A DNA stretch of 56,452 nucleotides from Bacteroidaceae bacterium (lineage in GTDB: Bacteria; Bacteroidota; Bacteroidia; Bacteroidales; Bacteroidaceae), in the NCBI GenBank assembly GCA_900769465.1, contig CAAGGT010000159.1:1-56452 (forward strand). The letters run 5' to 3'. Below are positions 6,895 to 15,643 of the stretch, in pieces (position 1 is the first letter of the stretch; each line of letters begins with the position of its first letter). The notes below the pieces were generated by a model. That model made no database searches. It had not been told where the DNA came from and saw only the letters and a program-made list of their open reading frames with translations. The position numbers were made by a program, and so were the translations under genes.

Positions 6895-9828
6895 TCACTT
6901 CAATAGAAAACGCATAACAGCACCCATTAGTTCAGTGCGTTTTGTACAATCCTGCACGGCTTCAAAAGGAAAGCTTGTGGAGAGGACACGATAGCCGCCG
7001 GCTACACATGCTACGCCGGCACTCTCCTTGCAGCCGTCGAAGACAAAAGAGATGAAAGCATCATTGAGGGGAACAAGGATATCGGGACGGGAAACGGCAT
7101 AGCACGTTTCATTTACGCCACGATCAATCGAAAGCCGCATTCCCGAGCCTGTAATGACATCATCGGAAAGATTGGAAACCGTACCGCCATAATCGAAATG
7201 GAGCAAGTTACGGATAAATTGCCTGTCTGCATCACAGCCCTGCATATCGCTTGCGATAAAGGCACCACTGACAAAGAGATTGCCACCGCCGGTACAATAG
7301 GCCGTCAACCTTGACTGCAAACCGACCGGAAATGTCTTGTACGGAGCATTATAGTGCAAGAGGGAGCCGTCGCCACCCTGTTTTTCTGCACCGAGCACAA
7401 GATCAACGGCCCTATACTCCAACATATCGACAATGCCGTCAACCACAGCCTCGCTGCCACAAGAAAGGAAACTGAAGCCGTTGGCCGCCAAAGCCTCGCC
7501 GTGAATGCGCGGATAGTTGAATGTATTGCCGGCAACAAGCAAGCCCTCATATTCGCAGCCGCTCAAGCCCAAGCCATTCTCAAAATTCATATTCTCACGC
7601 ATGAAATCGAGCTGTCGCCCACAATATTCGGGAGTACGTACATACGGCACTCCGGGGTCCAAGTCAAGGTCAAAGCCCACACGCTTGTCGGTGAACAGGG
7701 TATCCGGGCCGCTCAAACGATGGAAACCATTGACAACCAGCACCCTACCCTTTTCGTTACGAGCAATGTATAGCGACAGTTCCTCGGACGGCAGACTGCA
7801 TCCGCCATCGTTGAGCGCAGCCACCCTGAAGCTGTACATCACCCCTTTTTCAACGGGCAGCACACAATGGGGCTCGCTCACCACCGTACCATTGTCGTAG
7901 CCGGCGCCGTCCACACTCTTGTACACAATATATTTCTTGGGAACCGCAGTGGGTTCAAGCACATCCTCAACCGGTCGCCAGGAGAGCATCACCTCCTTGT
8001 CATCACTTGACATAGCCATTGCAAAATGGCTCACAGGCAACGGCTGGACAACATAATCAAGGCCACGCACATAGCACAGGTGCTTGAGCAAAGCCTTGTA
8101 CACCGAACGCGCAAGGGTGAATTTGAAATCAGGGTCGTGACCATAGGACATATCCATAAAGTTCTGATGCGACAATGACTCAAAGATGACCGAGGGGACA
8201 TACGGTACACGCGTCTCGCCATAATTGCGGTCAAGAATTCCACGCACAGGCCAGAGCTTGCCATAACGTGCAGTAAGGTCGTCCTGCACACTGTTCAGGA
8301 GAAAAGAGACGGCATCGCGCGACATCTGGCGCGAGCGACCTGTCTCGAGGGTATCGCCATTGAATTCAGTGGTAACCACGCCCAATGAGCCTACGACCTT
8401 ATCCTCGGCCGACACGCCTGCATCGGAATGGAAACCGAACGATAACTCTATGGGGACATTGAGGCCGGTTGTGTCGGGGTTGTACACCGAACCGCCCGAA
8501 AGATAGTTCACAGCACCGGGACGGCACACCACATCATCGCGATAATCAGCCTCACCCTTATACACGGAATAGACCTCATAGGGAAAACCGGCAGTCTGCA
8601 GGTTGTAGCGTGCCCCCTCGAGATAACGCGGCAAACCGCTGGTCTGTTCGCCCGGGCCACGTGCCACATTACCCATTCCGCCGCCAAAGCGCACAGCATC
8701 GGCACTCACCACACCGTCGTGACGGCTGTAATTGGTTAGTATCACGCCCTGCGACCTGTCCGCTCCTTTGTTGAAAGCAAATGTCCCAAGATACACCCAA
8801 GTGCCGCCACCCATTGTCTGGTTCACACGGAAAGAGGTCTCGCCACCATTGTGATGCACCGTATATACCGCATCGGGCACCGAATTCCCGAATGTCTCAT
8901 ACGACACATACACTGCATATTCACCGTCGGCAGGGATGTCGGGGTACCAGGCAGCCGTTGAAAGGCGCTTTGTATTCTGCGTTGCCCCGATGCAACGCGA
9001 AGAACCCATAGAGAATGGATTGTCAAGGTCGTAATAGACGCTCTTCAACGGTGCATAGCCACCGGCGCGCGTATTCCACTTGTGTTCACGCGCATCAGAC
9101 TCGACATAACGCGATTTGCCACCACGACAAATGTCATTGTCGACAATGACACAGTTCTTTTGCCAGTCGCGCTCACGCGGAGTGTACACAAGCGCACCGG
9201 CATTCTCAAGCATTGGCATAAGGAACGGAACGACTATCGACTGGGTGAAAAGGTCCTCCACCGTGCAGTACAGCGACGGACGTTGCCATTTCCACAAATC
9301 ACTGTCGGCAAAATAGTAACGTCCGTGGCTTTGCCACAGGGCAAGATGACGGTTCTGAAGCCCGGCCGTCACCTCAAAAGGACGGCTCACGTTCCTCACC
9401 CAGGGATTGCCATCGTAACGGATAACACCCCACAAGCGCGACTCGTCGACACTCTTGCCGTTGCGGTAAATATTGGGGATACGCTCCTCAATGGCACGTC
9501 CCTTGTAGAGTATCTCAATCCTGTACTTACGCAAACGCTTTGGCAATATACCGCGCACATCCTCATATATCTTGTCCACAACCCCAGGTGTGAACGCCTG
9601 CCCTGCAAATGCTTCGTTGGCATAGATGATAACCTTCCTTGCCTTATCGTTGACGACGACGCTGTTCTTGCGGCGGTCGAGCGCCGAGAATTTAAGTTGC
9701 GTCCTGTCCGATGTGTAGTTCTTGAAGTATTCAGACAAGGCACGATAAACAGTTTTGTCGACACCCTGTGCCGACAAAACCGATATTCCAAAAAGGCAAA
9801 ATACTATTGCCCAGAAGTGCCTTGACAT
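6895..9828 (-). CDS. Exported N-acetylmuramoyl-L-alanine amidase-like protein with golvesin-type insert and FN3 domain
   Basis: Predicted 977 residues with a signal peptide (1-20, ending LSAQ). An Amidase_3-like catalytic fold appears to be split: candidate zinc ligands are H168 (QSHGRYY), H467 (GFHSDAG) and a conserved acid at E550 (PSVIFESLSHQN). Between them, residues about 270-385 match the golvesin C-terminal/xanthan-lyase carbohydrate-binding type (GEYAVYVSYETF, TWVYLGTFAFNKG, ADAVRFGG). Residues about 600-695 form a fibronectin III-like domain, and the C-terminal 270 residues resemble a GATase-like/Rossmann module. Databases often label such proteins xanthan lyase; I see no lyase motif. 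Probable role: periplasmic or surface peptidoglycan cleavage. Shares a transcript with the small gene 17 bp upstream. Confidence 0.7.
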   Translation of the reverse strand: MSRHFWAIVFCLFGISVLSAQGVDKTVYRALSEYFKNYTSDRTQLKFSALDRRKNSVVVNDKARKVIIYANEAFAGQAFTPGVVDKIYEDVRGILPKRLRKYRIEILYKGRAIEERIPNIYRNGKSVDESRLWGVIRYDGNPWVRNVSRPFEVTAGLQNRHLALWQSHGRYYFADSDLWKWQRPSLYCTVEDLFTQSIVVPFLMPMLENAGALVYTPRERDWQKNCVIVDNDICRGGKSRYVESDAREHKWNTRAGGYAPLKSVYYDLDNPFSMGSSRCIGATQNTKRLSTAAWYPDIPADGEYAVYVSYETFGNSVPDAVYTVHHNGGETSFRVNQTMGGGTWVYLGTFAFNKGADRSQGVILTNYSRHDGVVSADAVRFGGGMGNVARGPGEQTSGLPRYLEGARYNLQTAGFPYEVYSVYKGEADYRDDVVCRPGAVNYLSGGSVYNPDTTGLNVPIELSFGFHSDAGVSAEDKVVGSLGVVTTEFNGDTLETGRSRQMSRDAVSFLLNSVQDDLTARYGKLWPVRGILDRNYGETRVPYVPSVIFESLSHQNFMDMSYGHDPDFKFTLARSVYKALLKHLCYVRGLDYVVQPLPVSHFAMAMSSDDKEVMLSWRPVEDVLEPTAVPKKYIVYKSVDGAGYDNGTVVSEPHCVLPVEKGVMYSFRVAALNDGGCSLPSEELSLYIARNEKGRVLVVNGFHRLSGPDTLFTDKRVGFDLDLDPGVPYVRTPEYCGRQLDFMRENMNFENGLGLSGCEYEGLLVAGNTFNYPRIHGEALAANGFSFLSCGSEAVVDGIVDMLEYRAVDLVLGAEKQGGDGSLLHYNAPYKTFPVGLQSRLTAYCTGGGNLFVSGAFIASDMQGCDADRQFIRNLLHFDYGGTVSNLSDDVITGSGMRLSIDRGVNETCYAVSRPDILVPLNDAFISFVFDGCKESAGVACVAGGYRVLSTSFPFEAVQDCTKRTELMGAVMRFLLK

Positions 9829-9845
9829 AGACTTATTGGCCGTAA

Positions 9846-10121
9846 TTACTTGCCCGAGAGCTTTGCAATCTCCTCGAGGAGCGCCTTTGCATCGGCATTG
9901 AAGGAATCGCAGAGGGTATTAAAGTATTTCTTCGCGGGCATACCGGGTTCTGCGTGGCTTACACGTGCAATATATTCGTTGTTTAAGCTGAAGATTCTGT
10001 TGAAGAGGTCTACCCAAGCTTCTGTATCACCCTGTCCATCGTATGAGAGCAGGAATGCCTCGGTTGCCAACTCATCAACAACAAATGTAATCACCTTCTT
10101 TAGATTTTTTCTGCTTGCCAT
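9846..10121 (-). CDS. Small conserved hypothetical protein (91 residues)
   Basis: Predicted soluble, largely helical protein with no signal peptide or membrane segment. The opening MASRKNLKKVITFVVDELATEAF and its length are like a family I recognise only as a conserved Bacteroidales hypothetical. It lies 17 bp upstream of the amidase-like gene on the same strand, so the two are likely co-transcribed, but no functional link is known to me. No nucleic-acid or metal-binding motif is visible. Confidence 0.75.
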   Translation of the reverse strand: MASRKNLKKVITFVVDELATEAFLLSYDGQGDTEAWVDLFNRIFSLNNEYIARVSHAEPGMPAKKYFNTLCDSFNADAKALLEEIAKLSGK

Positions 10122-10321
10122 AATAATTAGGTTTAGTTGGTTTCAATACTATTTCCACTTTTGGAAATATTTGAGGTAAAGATAATGTTTTCTGCCGACA
10201 TACACAACCGCCACGGTCAAAAACAACATATTTTAATTAAAAAGAGGAAAACACTTTCAATTCTCATAAAAAAAAGCGAAATTTGCCAAGAATTAGAATT
10301 TCCAAACAAACTTTTGAAAAT
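10122..10321. promoter_or_regulatory. Divergent intergenic region (small gene / PPi-PFK)
   Basis: About 200 bp between divergent genes, AT-rich toward the plus-strand gene. It contains a small dyad ATTTCCA/TGGAAAT around 10150-10168. A plus-strand element GAAATTTG at 10278-10285 is one base from the TAnnTTTG consensus, but its -33 partner is weak. Minus-strand TATCTTTA near 10182-10175 could serve the small gene. Neither promoter is certain. Confidence 0.35.
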
Positions 10322-11968
10322 ATGAAAATTAGCGCATTGCAAAAAGCAAGGGCTGCCTATCAGCCTAAACTTCCCCAGGCTCTGACCGGGACTGTAAAAT
10401 TGTGTGAGGGTGCTGCAACAGAGTCTGTAGCAGACCAGGAGGCTATCAAGGCCATGTTCCCCAACACATATGGTTTGCCCATCGTTACATTCGAGAAGGG
10501 CGGTGAGGCCCAGGAATATCCTGCAATCAACGTAGGTGTAATTCTTTCGGGCGGACAGGCTCCCGGCGGTCACAACGTCATTGCCGGTCTGTTCGACGGC
10601 GTAAAGAAGCTCAACGCAAACAGCCGCCTCTATGGTTTCCTCATGGGCCCCGGCGGTCTGGTTGACCACAAATATATGGAGATTACAGCCGAGATTATGG
10701 ACGAGTACCGCAACACCGGCGGTTTCGACATCATCGGTTCTGGCCGTACAAAGCTCGAGAAGACAGAGCAGTTCGACAAGGGCCTCGAGATTATCAAGGA
10801 ACTTGATATCAAGGCTCTTGTAATCATCGGTGGCGACGATTCAAACACAAACGCTTGTGTACTTGCCGAGTACTATGCAGCGAAGAACACAGGTGTTCAG
10901 GTTATCGGTTGTCCAAAGACCATCGACGGTGACTTGAAGAACGCTTATATTGAGACATCTTTCGGTTTCGACACAGCTTGCAAGGTTTATTCAGAGGTTA
11001 TCGGCAACATCCAGCGCGACTGTAACTCAGCACAGAAATACTGGCACTTCATCAAGCTGATGGGCCGCTCGGCTTCACACATCGCACTTGAGTGCGCTTT
11101 GCAGACACAGCCTAACTACTGTATCATCTCGGAGGAGGTTGAGCAGAAGGCTCTTTCACTCGACAACATCGTTACATCAATTGCACAGGCTGTTGCAGAC
11201 CGCGCTGCCGAGGGCAACAACTTTGGTACAGTCCTCATCCCCGAGGGTCTCATCGAGTTCGTTCCTGCAATGAAGGCTCTTATCGCAGAGCTCAACGACC
11301 TGTTGGCACACAAGGGCGAGGAGTACAACGCTGTAGCTCCCGAGGAGCAGCGCCAGTACATCATTGACCAGCTCTCAAGCGACAACGCAGCCGTTTACGC
11401 AAGCCTCCCCGCAGGTGTTGCACGCCAGCTCACTATGGACCGCGACCCACACGGCAACGTACAGGTATCTCTCATCGAGACCGAGAAGCTCCTCTCTGAA
11501 ATGGTTGCAAACAAGCTCGCAGCTTGGAAGGCAGAGGGCAAGTACACAGGCAAGTTCAACGCACAGCACCACTTCTTCGGTTACGAAGGCCGTTGTGCAG
11601 CTCCATCAAATTACGATGCCGACTACTGCTACGCTCTGGGTTACAACGCTTCACAGCTCATCGCTGCCGGCAAGACAGGCTATATGTCATCGGTACGCAA
11701 CACAACTGCTCCTGCAGCCGAGTGGGTTGCCGGTGGTATCCCCATCACTATGATGATGAATATGGAGCGTCGTCACGGCGAGATGAAGCCTGTTATCCAG
11801 AAGGCTCTCGTTGACCTCAACGGCGCACCGTTCAAGACATTCGCTGCAAACAGAGAGCTGTGGGCAAAGGAGACTTGCTACGTTTACCCAGGCCCAATCC
11901 AGTACTTTGGCCCATCAGAGGTATGCGACCAGACAACAAAGACTCTCGCTCTTGAGCAGCAGAAGTAA
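10322..11968 (+). CDS. pfp: Diphosphate--fructose-6-phosphate 1-phosphotransferase
   Basis: Long-form PPi-dependent phosphofructokinase, 548 residues, interconverting fructose 6-phosphate and fructose 1,6-bisphosphate with pyrophosphate. Visible family motifs: SGGQAPGGHNVI near the N terminus, the GGDDSNTNA phosphate-binding loop, PKTIDGDLKN (the catalytic TIDGD version with the Lys-containing PK upstream that marks PPi specificity), and the MGRSASHIALE segment. An in-frame TTG at 10283 would add 13 residues; I prefer the ATG at 10322 because the protein then begins MKISALQKARAAYQPKLP as in relatives. The codon use is strongly biased (GCT/AAG/ATC), as expected for a highly expressed gene. An ATP-type enzyme is encoded at 36483. 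Confidence 0.95.
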   Translation: MKISALQKARAAYQPKLPQALTGTVKLCEGAATESVADQEAIKAMFPNTYGLPIVTFEKGGEAQEYPAINVGVILSGGQAPGGHNVIAGLFDGVKKLNANSRLYGFLMGPGGLVDHKYMEITAEIMDEYRNTGGFDIIGSGRTKLEKTEQFDKGLEIIKELDIKALVIIGGDDSNTNACVLAEYYAAKNTGVQVIGCPKTIDGDLKNAYIETSFGFDTACKVYSEVIGNIQRDCNSAQKYWHFIKLMGRSASHIALECALQTQPNYCIISEEVEQKALSLDNIVTSIAQAVADRAAEGNNFGTVLIPEGLIEFVPAMKALIAELNDLLAHKGEEYNAVAPEEQRQYIIDQLSSDNAAVYASLPAGVARQLTMDRDPHGNVQVSLIETEKLLSEMVANKLAAWKAEGKYTGKFNAQHHFFGYEGRCAAPSNYDADYCYALGYNASQLIAAGKTGYMSSVRNTTAPAAEWVAGGIPITMMMNMERRHGEMKPVIQKALVDLNGAPFKTFAANRELWAKETCYVYPGPIQYFGPSEVCDQTTKTLALEQQK

Positions 11969-11983
11969 GAAAGAAAGGACTTG

Positions 11984-12838
11984 ATGGCAAAAGCCAAAAA
12001 GACATCCATAACAGTAAAGGTCGGCGGACGGAAGAAAAATCCGGCCCGCCGACCCTCTTCTACACGCAAAAGACCGCGTGTTATGGCGACATGGAAGTAT
12101 GTGACAATTGCCGCACTGATAACCATTGCTGTGCTGGCGCTTGCATACCACCCCTTCCTGCGCCCCGCATTCAACCGTTTCACGCCCTGTAACGGACACA
12201 AGATATATGGAGCCTGCATCCCCAAAGGTTATTCGGTATATGGCATTGACATATCACACCACCAGGGCGAAATAAACTGGAAAAGACTCAAGAAAGGCAA
12301 CCCCGAAGAACCACCTATAAGTTTCGTATACATAAAAGCAACCGAGGGGTGCGACCACACCGACACACGTTTCGAGAAGAACTGGAGTGCCGCCAAAAAC
12401 AGTGGCTATCCACGTGGGGCATACCACTATTTCGGGAGTGTCTCATCGGGAGAGAGACAGGCCAAAGCATTCATAAGCAAGGTGAGGCTTGAACCAGGCG
12501 ACCTGCCACCTATGGTAGACGTTGAGGAAGAACCGAAAAACGCCGCCGCATACAGGGAAGAACTGAAGAAGTTCATTTCGATTCTTGAGGAGCATTACAA
12601 GGTCAAGCCTATAATATACACCTACAAGAAGTTCCACGAACGGCATATAGACAACGTGCATTTCGAAGGATACCCGTTATGGATTGCCCGCTACAACGTG
12701 GCGGACCCGGGAATTACCGACAAATGGACAATATGGCAATGCACCGAAAACGGCAGATTGCCGGGAATAAACCACAAGGTGGACATAAACGTGTTCAACG
12801 GCACGGCCGAAGATTTGGAGAACCTGAGAATAAAATAA
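11984..12838 (+). CDS. Membrane-anchored GH25 lysozyme-like muramidase
   Basis: Predicted 284 residues. A Lys/Arg-rich cytoplasmic tail (1-35) precedes one transmembrane segment (about 37-55), then a GH25 (Cellosyl-type) domain. Key residues of the family are seen: D89 in YGIDISHHQG, the FVYIKATEG strand, GAYHYF, and D179/E181 in MVDVEEEP; the end has WTIWQCTENG and VDINVFNG. GH25 enzymes hydrolyse the beta-1,4 bond after N-acetylmuramic acid. Topology suggests an inner-membrane anchor with the catalytic domain in the periplasm. The ATG at 11984 is chosen over an adjacent TTG; a purine-rich GAAAGAAAGG lies upstream. Only 15 bp separate it from pfp, so it may share that transcript. Confidence 0.9.
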   Translation: MAKAKKTSITVKVGGRKKNPARRPSSTRKRPRVMATWKYVTIAALITIAVLALAYHPFLRPAFNRFTPCNGHKIYGACIPKGYSVYGIDISHHQGEINWKRLKKGNPEEPPISFVYIKATEGCDHTDTRFEKNWSAAKNSGYPRGAYHYFGSVSSGERQAKAFISKVRLEPGDLPPMVDVEEEPKNAAAYREELKKFISILEEHYKVKPIIYTYKKFHERHIDNVHFEGYPLWIARYNVADPGITDKWTIWQCTENGRLPGINHKVDINVFNGTAEDLENLRIK

Positions 12839-12876
12839 TGCGTACTACAGACGCACGCCAATAGACAGCAAAGGAA

Positions 12877-13941
12877 TCACTCCTCCAAAAACGCCGCACT
12901 TGCACTTGAATAGCGGCGCCACGCATCGACCATTGCAATGAAATCGGCCGGCAGTTCCGAGTCGAAATACATCTCCTCACCTGTCGCCGGGTGAACAAAG
13001 CCCAACGTCTTGGCATGCAAGGCCTGACGGGGACACAACTTGAAACAATTGCGCACGAACTGGCTATACTTGCTGAAATTGGTTCCCTTGAGGATTTCAT
13101 CACCACCATAGACATCGTCATTGAAAAGAATGTGGCCAATGTGCTTCATATGCACCCTTATCTGGTGTGTGCGGCCCGTTTCAAGATTACACTCCACAAG
13201 TGACACATAACTCAGGCGCTCGAGTACGCGATAATGGGTGACAGCGTATTTGCCGACGCTCTCATCGGACGACACGCACATCTGCAACCTGTTGCGGGGA
13301 TTACGGGTGATGTTGCCGACAATTGTGCCCGACTCCTCTTTAGGATTACCCCACACCACTGCATTGTATGTACGTTTAGTAGTCTTGTTGAAGAACTGCA
13401 TACCCAAATGAGCCTTCGCGAAGGCGGTCTTTGCCACTACAAGCAGACCCGAGGTGTTCTTGTCGATACGGTGTACCAGACCGACCTGCGGGTCATTGGG
13501 GTCGAAATCGGGATTCTCCTTCAAGTGCCAGGCAACGGCATTGATTAGCGTACCGTGAGTGTTGCCACAACCCGGATGGACCACCAGACCGGCCGGTTTG
13601 TTCACCACCATCAGGTAATCATCCTCGTAGACAATGTCGAGCGGGATATCCTCGGGGACAATACTGTTGTCATAAGCCGGGGTATTGAATGTAATGGTCA
13701 CCCGGTCACCGGGTTTCACTTTATAGTTGCTCTTGACAACCTTGCCGTTGACGGATATTGAACCTGCATCGGCGGCCTGCTGAATCTTATTGCGCGAGGT
13801 GTTTGCCACGTGGTCGACAAGGAACTTGTCTATACGCACCGGCGACTGCCCCCTGTCGGCTGTAATATGCAGTTCGCGGAACAGGGTTTCTTCACCCTCG
13901 AACTCATCGATATCAAGCAATTCGGGATTCAATTCATCCAT
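12877..13941 (-). CDS. rluD: RluD-family 23S rRNA pseudouridine synthase
   Basis: Predicted 354 residues. An S4 RNA-binding domain (about 35-90, RIDKFLVDHV) precedes the RluA/RluD catalytic domain, with the catalytic Asp at D160 in GLVHRIDKNTSGLLV. Family members convert uridines in helix 69 of 23S rRNA to pseudouridine. The N-terminal 30 residues are acidic (MDELNPELLDIDEFEGEE), an extension common in this phylum. It starts 6 bp after the PASTA-protein stop and is surely in the same operon. RluD versus RluC-type target choice is from domain layout and context, not proof. Confidence 0.9.
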   Translation of the reverse strand: MDELNPELLDIDEFEGEETLFRELHITADRGQSPVRIDKFLVDHVANTSRNKIQQAADAGSISVNGKVVKSNYKVKPGDRVTITFNTPAYDNSIVPEDIPLDIVYEDDYLMVVNKPAGLVVHPGCGNTHGTLINAVAWHLKENPDFDPNDPQVGLVHRIDKNTSGLLVVAKTAFAKAHLGMQFFNKTTKRTYNAVVWGNPKEESGTIVGNITRNPRNRLQMCVSSDESVGKYAVTHYRVLERLSYVSLVECNLETGRTHQIRVHMKHIGHILFNDDVYGGDEILKGTNFSKYSQFVRNCFKLCPRQALHAKTLGFVHPATGEEMYFDSELPADFIAMVDAWRRYSSASAAFLEE

Positions 13942-13947
13942 AGGGCA

Positions 13948-14604
13948 TCAAATGTCAAAATTTGAATCGAAAACAGCCTCATCCTCATCTTCCTCGGGCT
14001 TACCGCTACCAATGACCACCGTCAACGACGAGCCCTGCGGTATTGCCTCGCCATTCACAAGCAGTTTGCCGTCACAGCGCAGTTCATAGACCCAGTCCTT
14101 TTCGCCGGGAATGGTGTCCACAGCCTCTATGACAAAGCCTGCGGCCTTGATGTGCGATTCGGCCTCGCGGTATGTACGATTGTCGATGACCGACGGAACG
14201 GAACGTTTGGGACGTACAATGGTGTTCACCACAAGACCAACCTTGCGGCCCTCCTTCACTTGTGAGCCGGGAGCCGGATACTGCATAACAACCTCATCCT
14301 CGGCGGCATTTGCCTTATAGCGACGTTCAACGACTGCATAGCCGAGCCTCTTGTCACCGAGGATTTCCGCAGCATCCTCGAGCGGCACGCCCACCACATC
14401 GGGGACAGCCTCGGTCTCGCCGTGATTGGTATAGCCGTCAACCCACAGCAAAGCCAAACAGGGAAGAAGTGCCACAACAACAGCCATTGCCAAGAGGTTG
14501 TACGCGACAACCTTCACTCTTTTCCCGAATGTCACCTTCTCTTTTTTGGCAGCACGCTTTGAGGTCCTGCCCTCTGCCCCTTGCCGAGTATCTTTCATAT
14601 CCAT
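13948..14604 (-). CDS. PASTA-domain membrane protein
   Basis: Predicted 218 residues from the ATG at 14604; further in-frame starts lie upstream (14622, 14694) but precede no signal and one would extend through sequence with no family likeness. A basic N-terminal tail, one transmembrane helix (about residues 27-50), then two to three PASTA repeats (VPDVVGVPLEDAAEIL, SVPSVIDNRTYREAESHI and a last partial unit) reaching the periplasm. PASTA domains bind uncrosslinked peptidoglycan or beta-lactam-like ligands; here no kinase or transpeptidase domain is fused. Adjacent to rluD, an arrangement I recall from other Bacteroidota. The tail is acidic (EEDEDEAVFDS). Confidence 0.88.
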   Translation of the reverse strand: MDMKDTRQGAEGRTSKRAAKKEKVTFGKRVKVVAYNLLAMAVVVALLPCLALLWVDGYTNHGETEAVPDVVGVPLEDAAEILGDKRLGYAVVERRYKANAAEDEVVMQYPAPGSQVKEGRKVGLVVNTIVRPKRSVPSVIDNRTYREAESHIKAAGFVIEAVDTIPGEKDWVYELRCDGKLLVNGEAIPQGSSLTVVIGSGKPEEDEDEAVFDSNFDI

Positions 14605-14796
14605 AACAAATTCTATTTTCATCCGTGGAGCAGCAGCCAAACAGCCATACCCCGTCATTTTAATGCAAAAATAATACAGGTTGGCAGAAAACACAAAAAT
14701 AAGCCGACATTTTTACAGCACGCAACAGCTTTAAAGGAAGATTCCTGTTTTTAACAGGAGATAACACTTTATAGGCCGCGAGATACCGCTTTTTTC

Positions 14797-14827
14797 TTGC
14801 ATTATTTTTACTTTTGTATTATCTTCG
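14797..14827 (+). promoter_or_regulatory. Bacteroides-type promoter for the DUF4468 operon
   Basis: TTG at 14797-14799, 20 bp, then TATCTTCG at 14820-14827, one base from TAnnTTTG. An overlapping perfect TACTTTTG at 14809-14816 has no -33 partner. The predicted start of transcription is near 14833, about 20 nt before the ATG at 14855. Confidence 0.65.
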
Positions 14828-14854
14828 CAAGGTTAAAAGCACACCTGTTTTATT

Positions 14855-15466
14855 ATGAAAAAGATATTGTTCATGCTGTTCCTGACACTCTTCTCTGTGG
14901 CAGGAGTGCAAGCGCAGCTCATAAAGAAAAGCCAAAAGAAAAATACCGTGACAACAATGACAGACGAGACAGCCTACGAGGCAGGCAAAGTCCCCGTTGT
15001 CAACGGCAAGGTAACTTTTGAGACAACCATAGCAGCTAATGGACTCACCGCGGAGCAGGTCAAGGAGAAGACCGAAAAGTGGATTGCCGGACGTTTTGTA
15101 AAACCAACCGTCATCTCGGCGAACCGTTTTGACAGCAACAACCCTAACAGCATAATTCTGAGAAGCGAGGAGTATATCGTGTTCAAGAGTACATTCTTTG
15201 TCCTGAGCAGGGCAAGAATGTACTATTACCTCACACTCACGGCGGCAGACGGCGGGTGCAAGTTCAACCTCTCACGCATAACCTACTGGTATGACGATGA
15301 AGATGACAAAGGCGGCATAAAGATGATTGCCGAGGATTGGATTACAGATGAATACGCATTCAAGAAGAATGGCAAGATGAGGAAATTCGGCGGCAAGTTC
15401 CGCCGCAAGACCATTGACCTGAAAGAACAGCTCATAAACGAACTGACACAAGCCTTGAACGAATGA
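14855..15466 (+). CDS. Exported DUF4468-domain protein
   Basis: Predicted 203 residues with a signal peptide (1-20, ending GVQAQ). The body fits the DUF4468 family (TBP-like fold) of Bacteroidota periplasmic or surface proteins: VVNGKVTFETTI, the helix TAEQVKEKTEKWI, and the strands around YYLTLTAADGGCKFNLSRITY. Function is unknown. It opens a plus-strand envelope operon and its stop overlaps the next start (ATGA). The C-terminal 60 residues are basic and amphipathic. Confidence 0.85.
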   Translation: MKKILFMLFLTLFSVAGVQAQLIKKSQKKNTVTTMTDETAYEAGKVPVVNGKVTFETTIAANGLTAEQVKEKTEKWIAGRFVKPTVISANRFDSNNPNSIILRSEEYIVFKSTFFVLSRARMYYYLTLTAADGGCKFNLSRITYWYDDEDDKGGIKMIAEDWITDEYAFKKNGKMRKFGGKFRRKTIDLKEQLINELTQALNE

Positions 15467-15633
15467 GAACCGTAGACAAGATTCGATACATTCTGAACGT
15501 ACTGTTCCTTGTTGGAGCTGCACTTACACTGGTGCTGTTCCTGCTCAACGGCGACGGCGAGGGATTCAGATATACCGGTATGGCCGCGTTGACATTCAAG
15601 GTTATGGAATTCATTCTGCGCTTCGTTAACTAA
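15463..15633 (+). CDS. Small two-helix membrane protein (56 residues)
   Basis: Short frame beginning MRTVDKIRYILNVLFLVGAA and ending FILRFVN, with two hydrophobic segments (about residues 9-28 and 38-54) separated by a polar NGDGEGFRYT turn. The start codon overlaps the stop of the DUF4468 gene (ATGA), and the stop lies 10 bp before the porin gene, which is strong evidence that it is translated. No family is recognised. Likely an inner-membrane protein with both ends in the cytoplasm; possible roles include assembly of its neighbours, but that is only a guess. Confidence 0.75.
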   Translation: MRTVDKIRYILNVLFLVGAALTLVLFLLNGDGEGFRYTGMAALTFKVMEFILRFVN

Positions 15634-15643
15634 AAAGCAGTAA

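Noticed and set aside
9082..9825. 247-codon plus-strand frame inside the amidase-like gene
   Set aside because: Lies wholly within a well-supported minus-strand gene, has no domain, and its codon pattern is explained as the complement of that gene.
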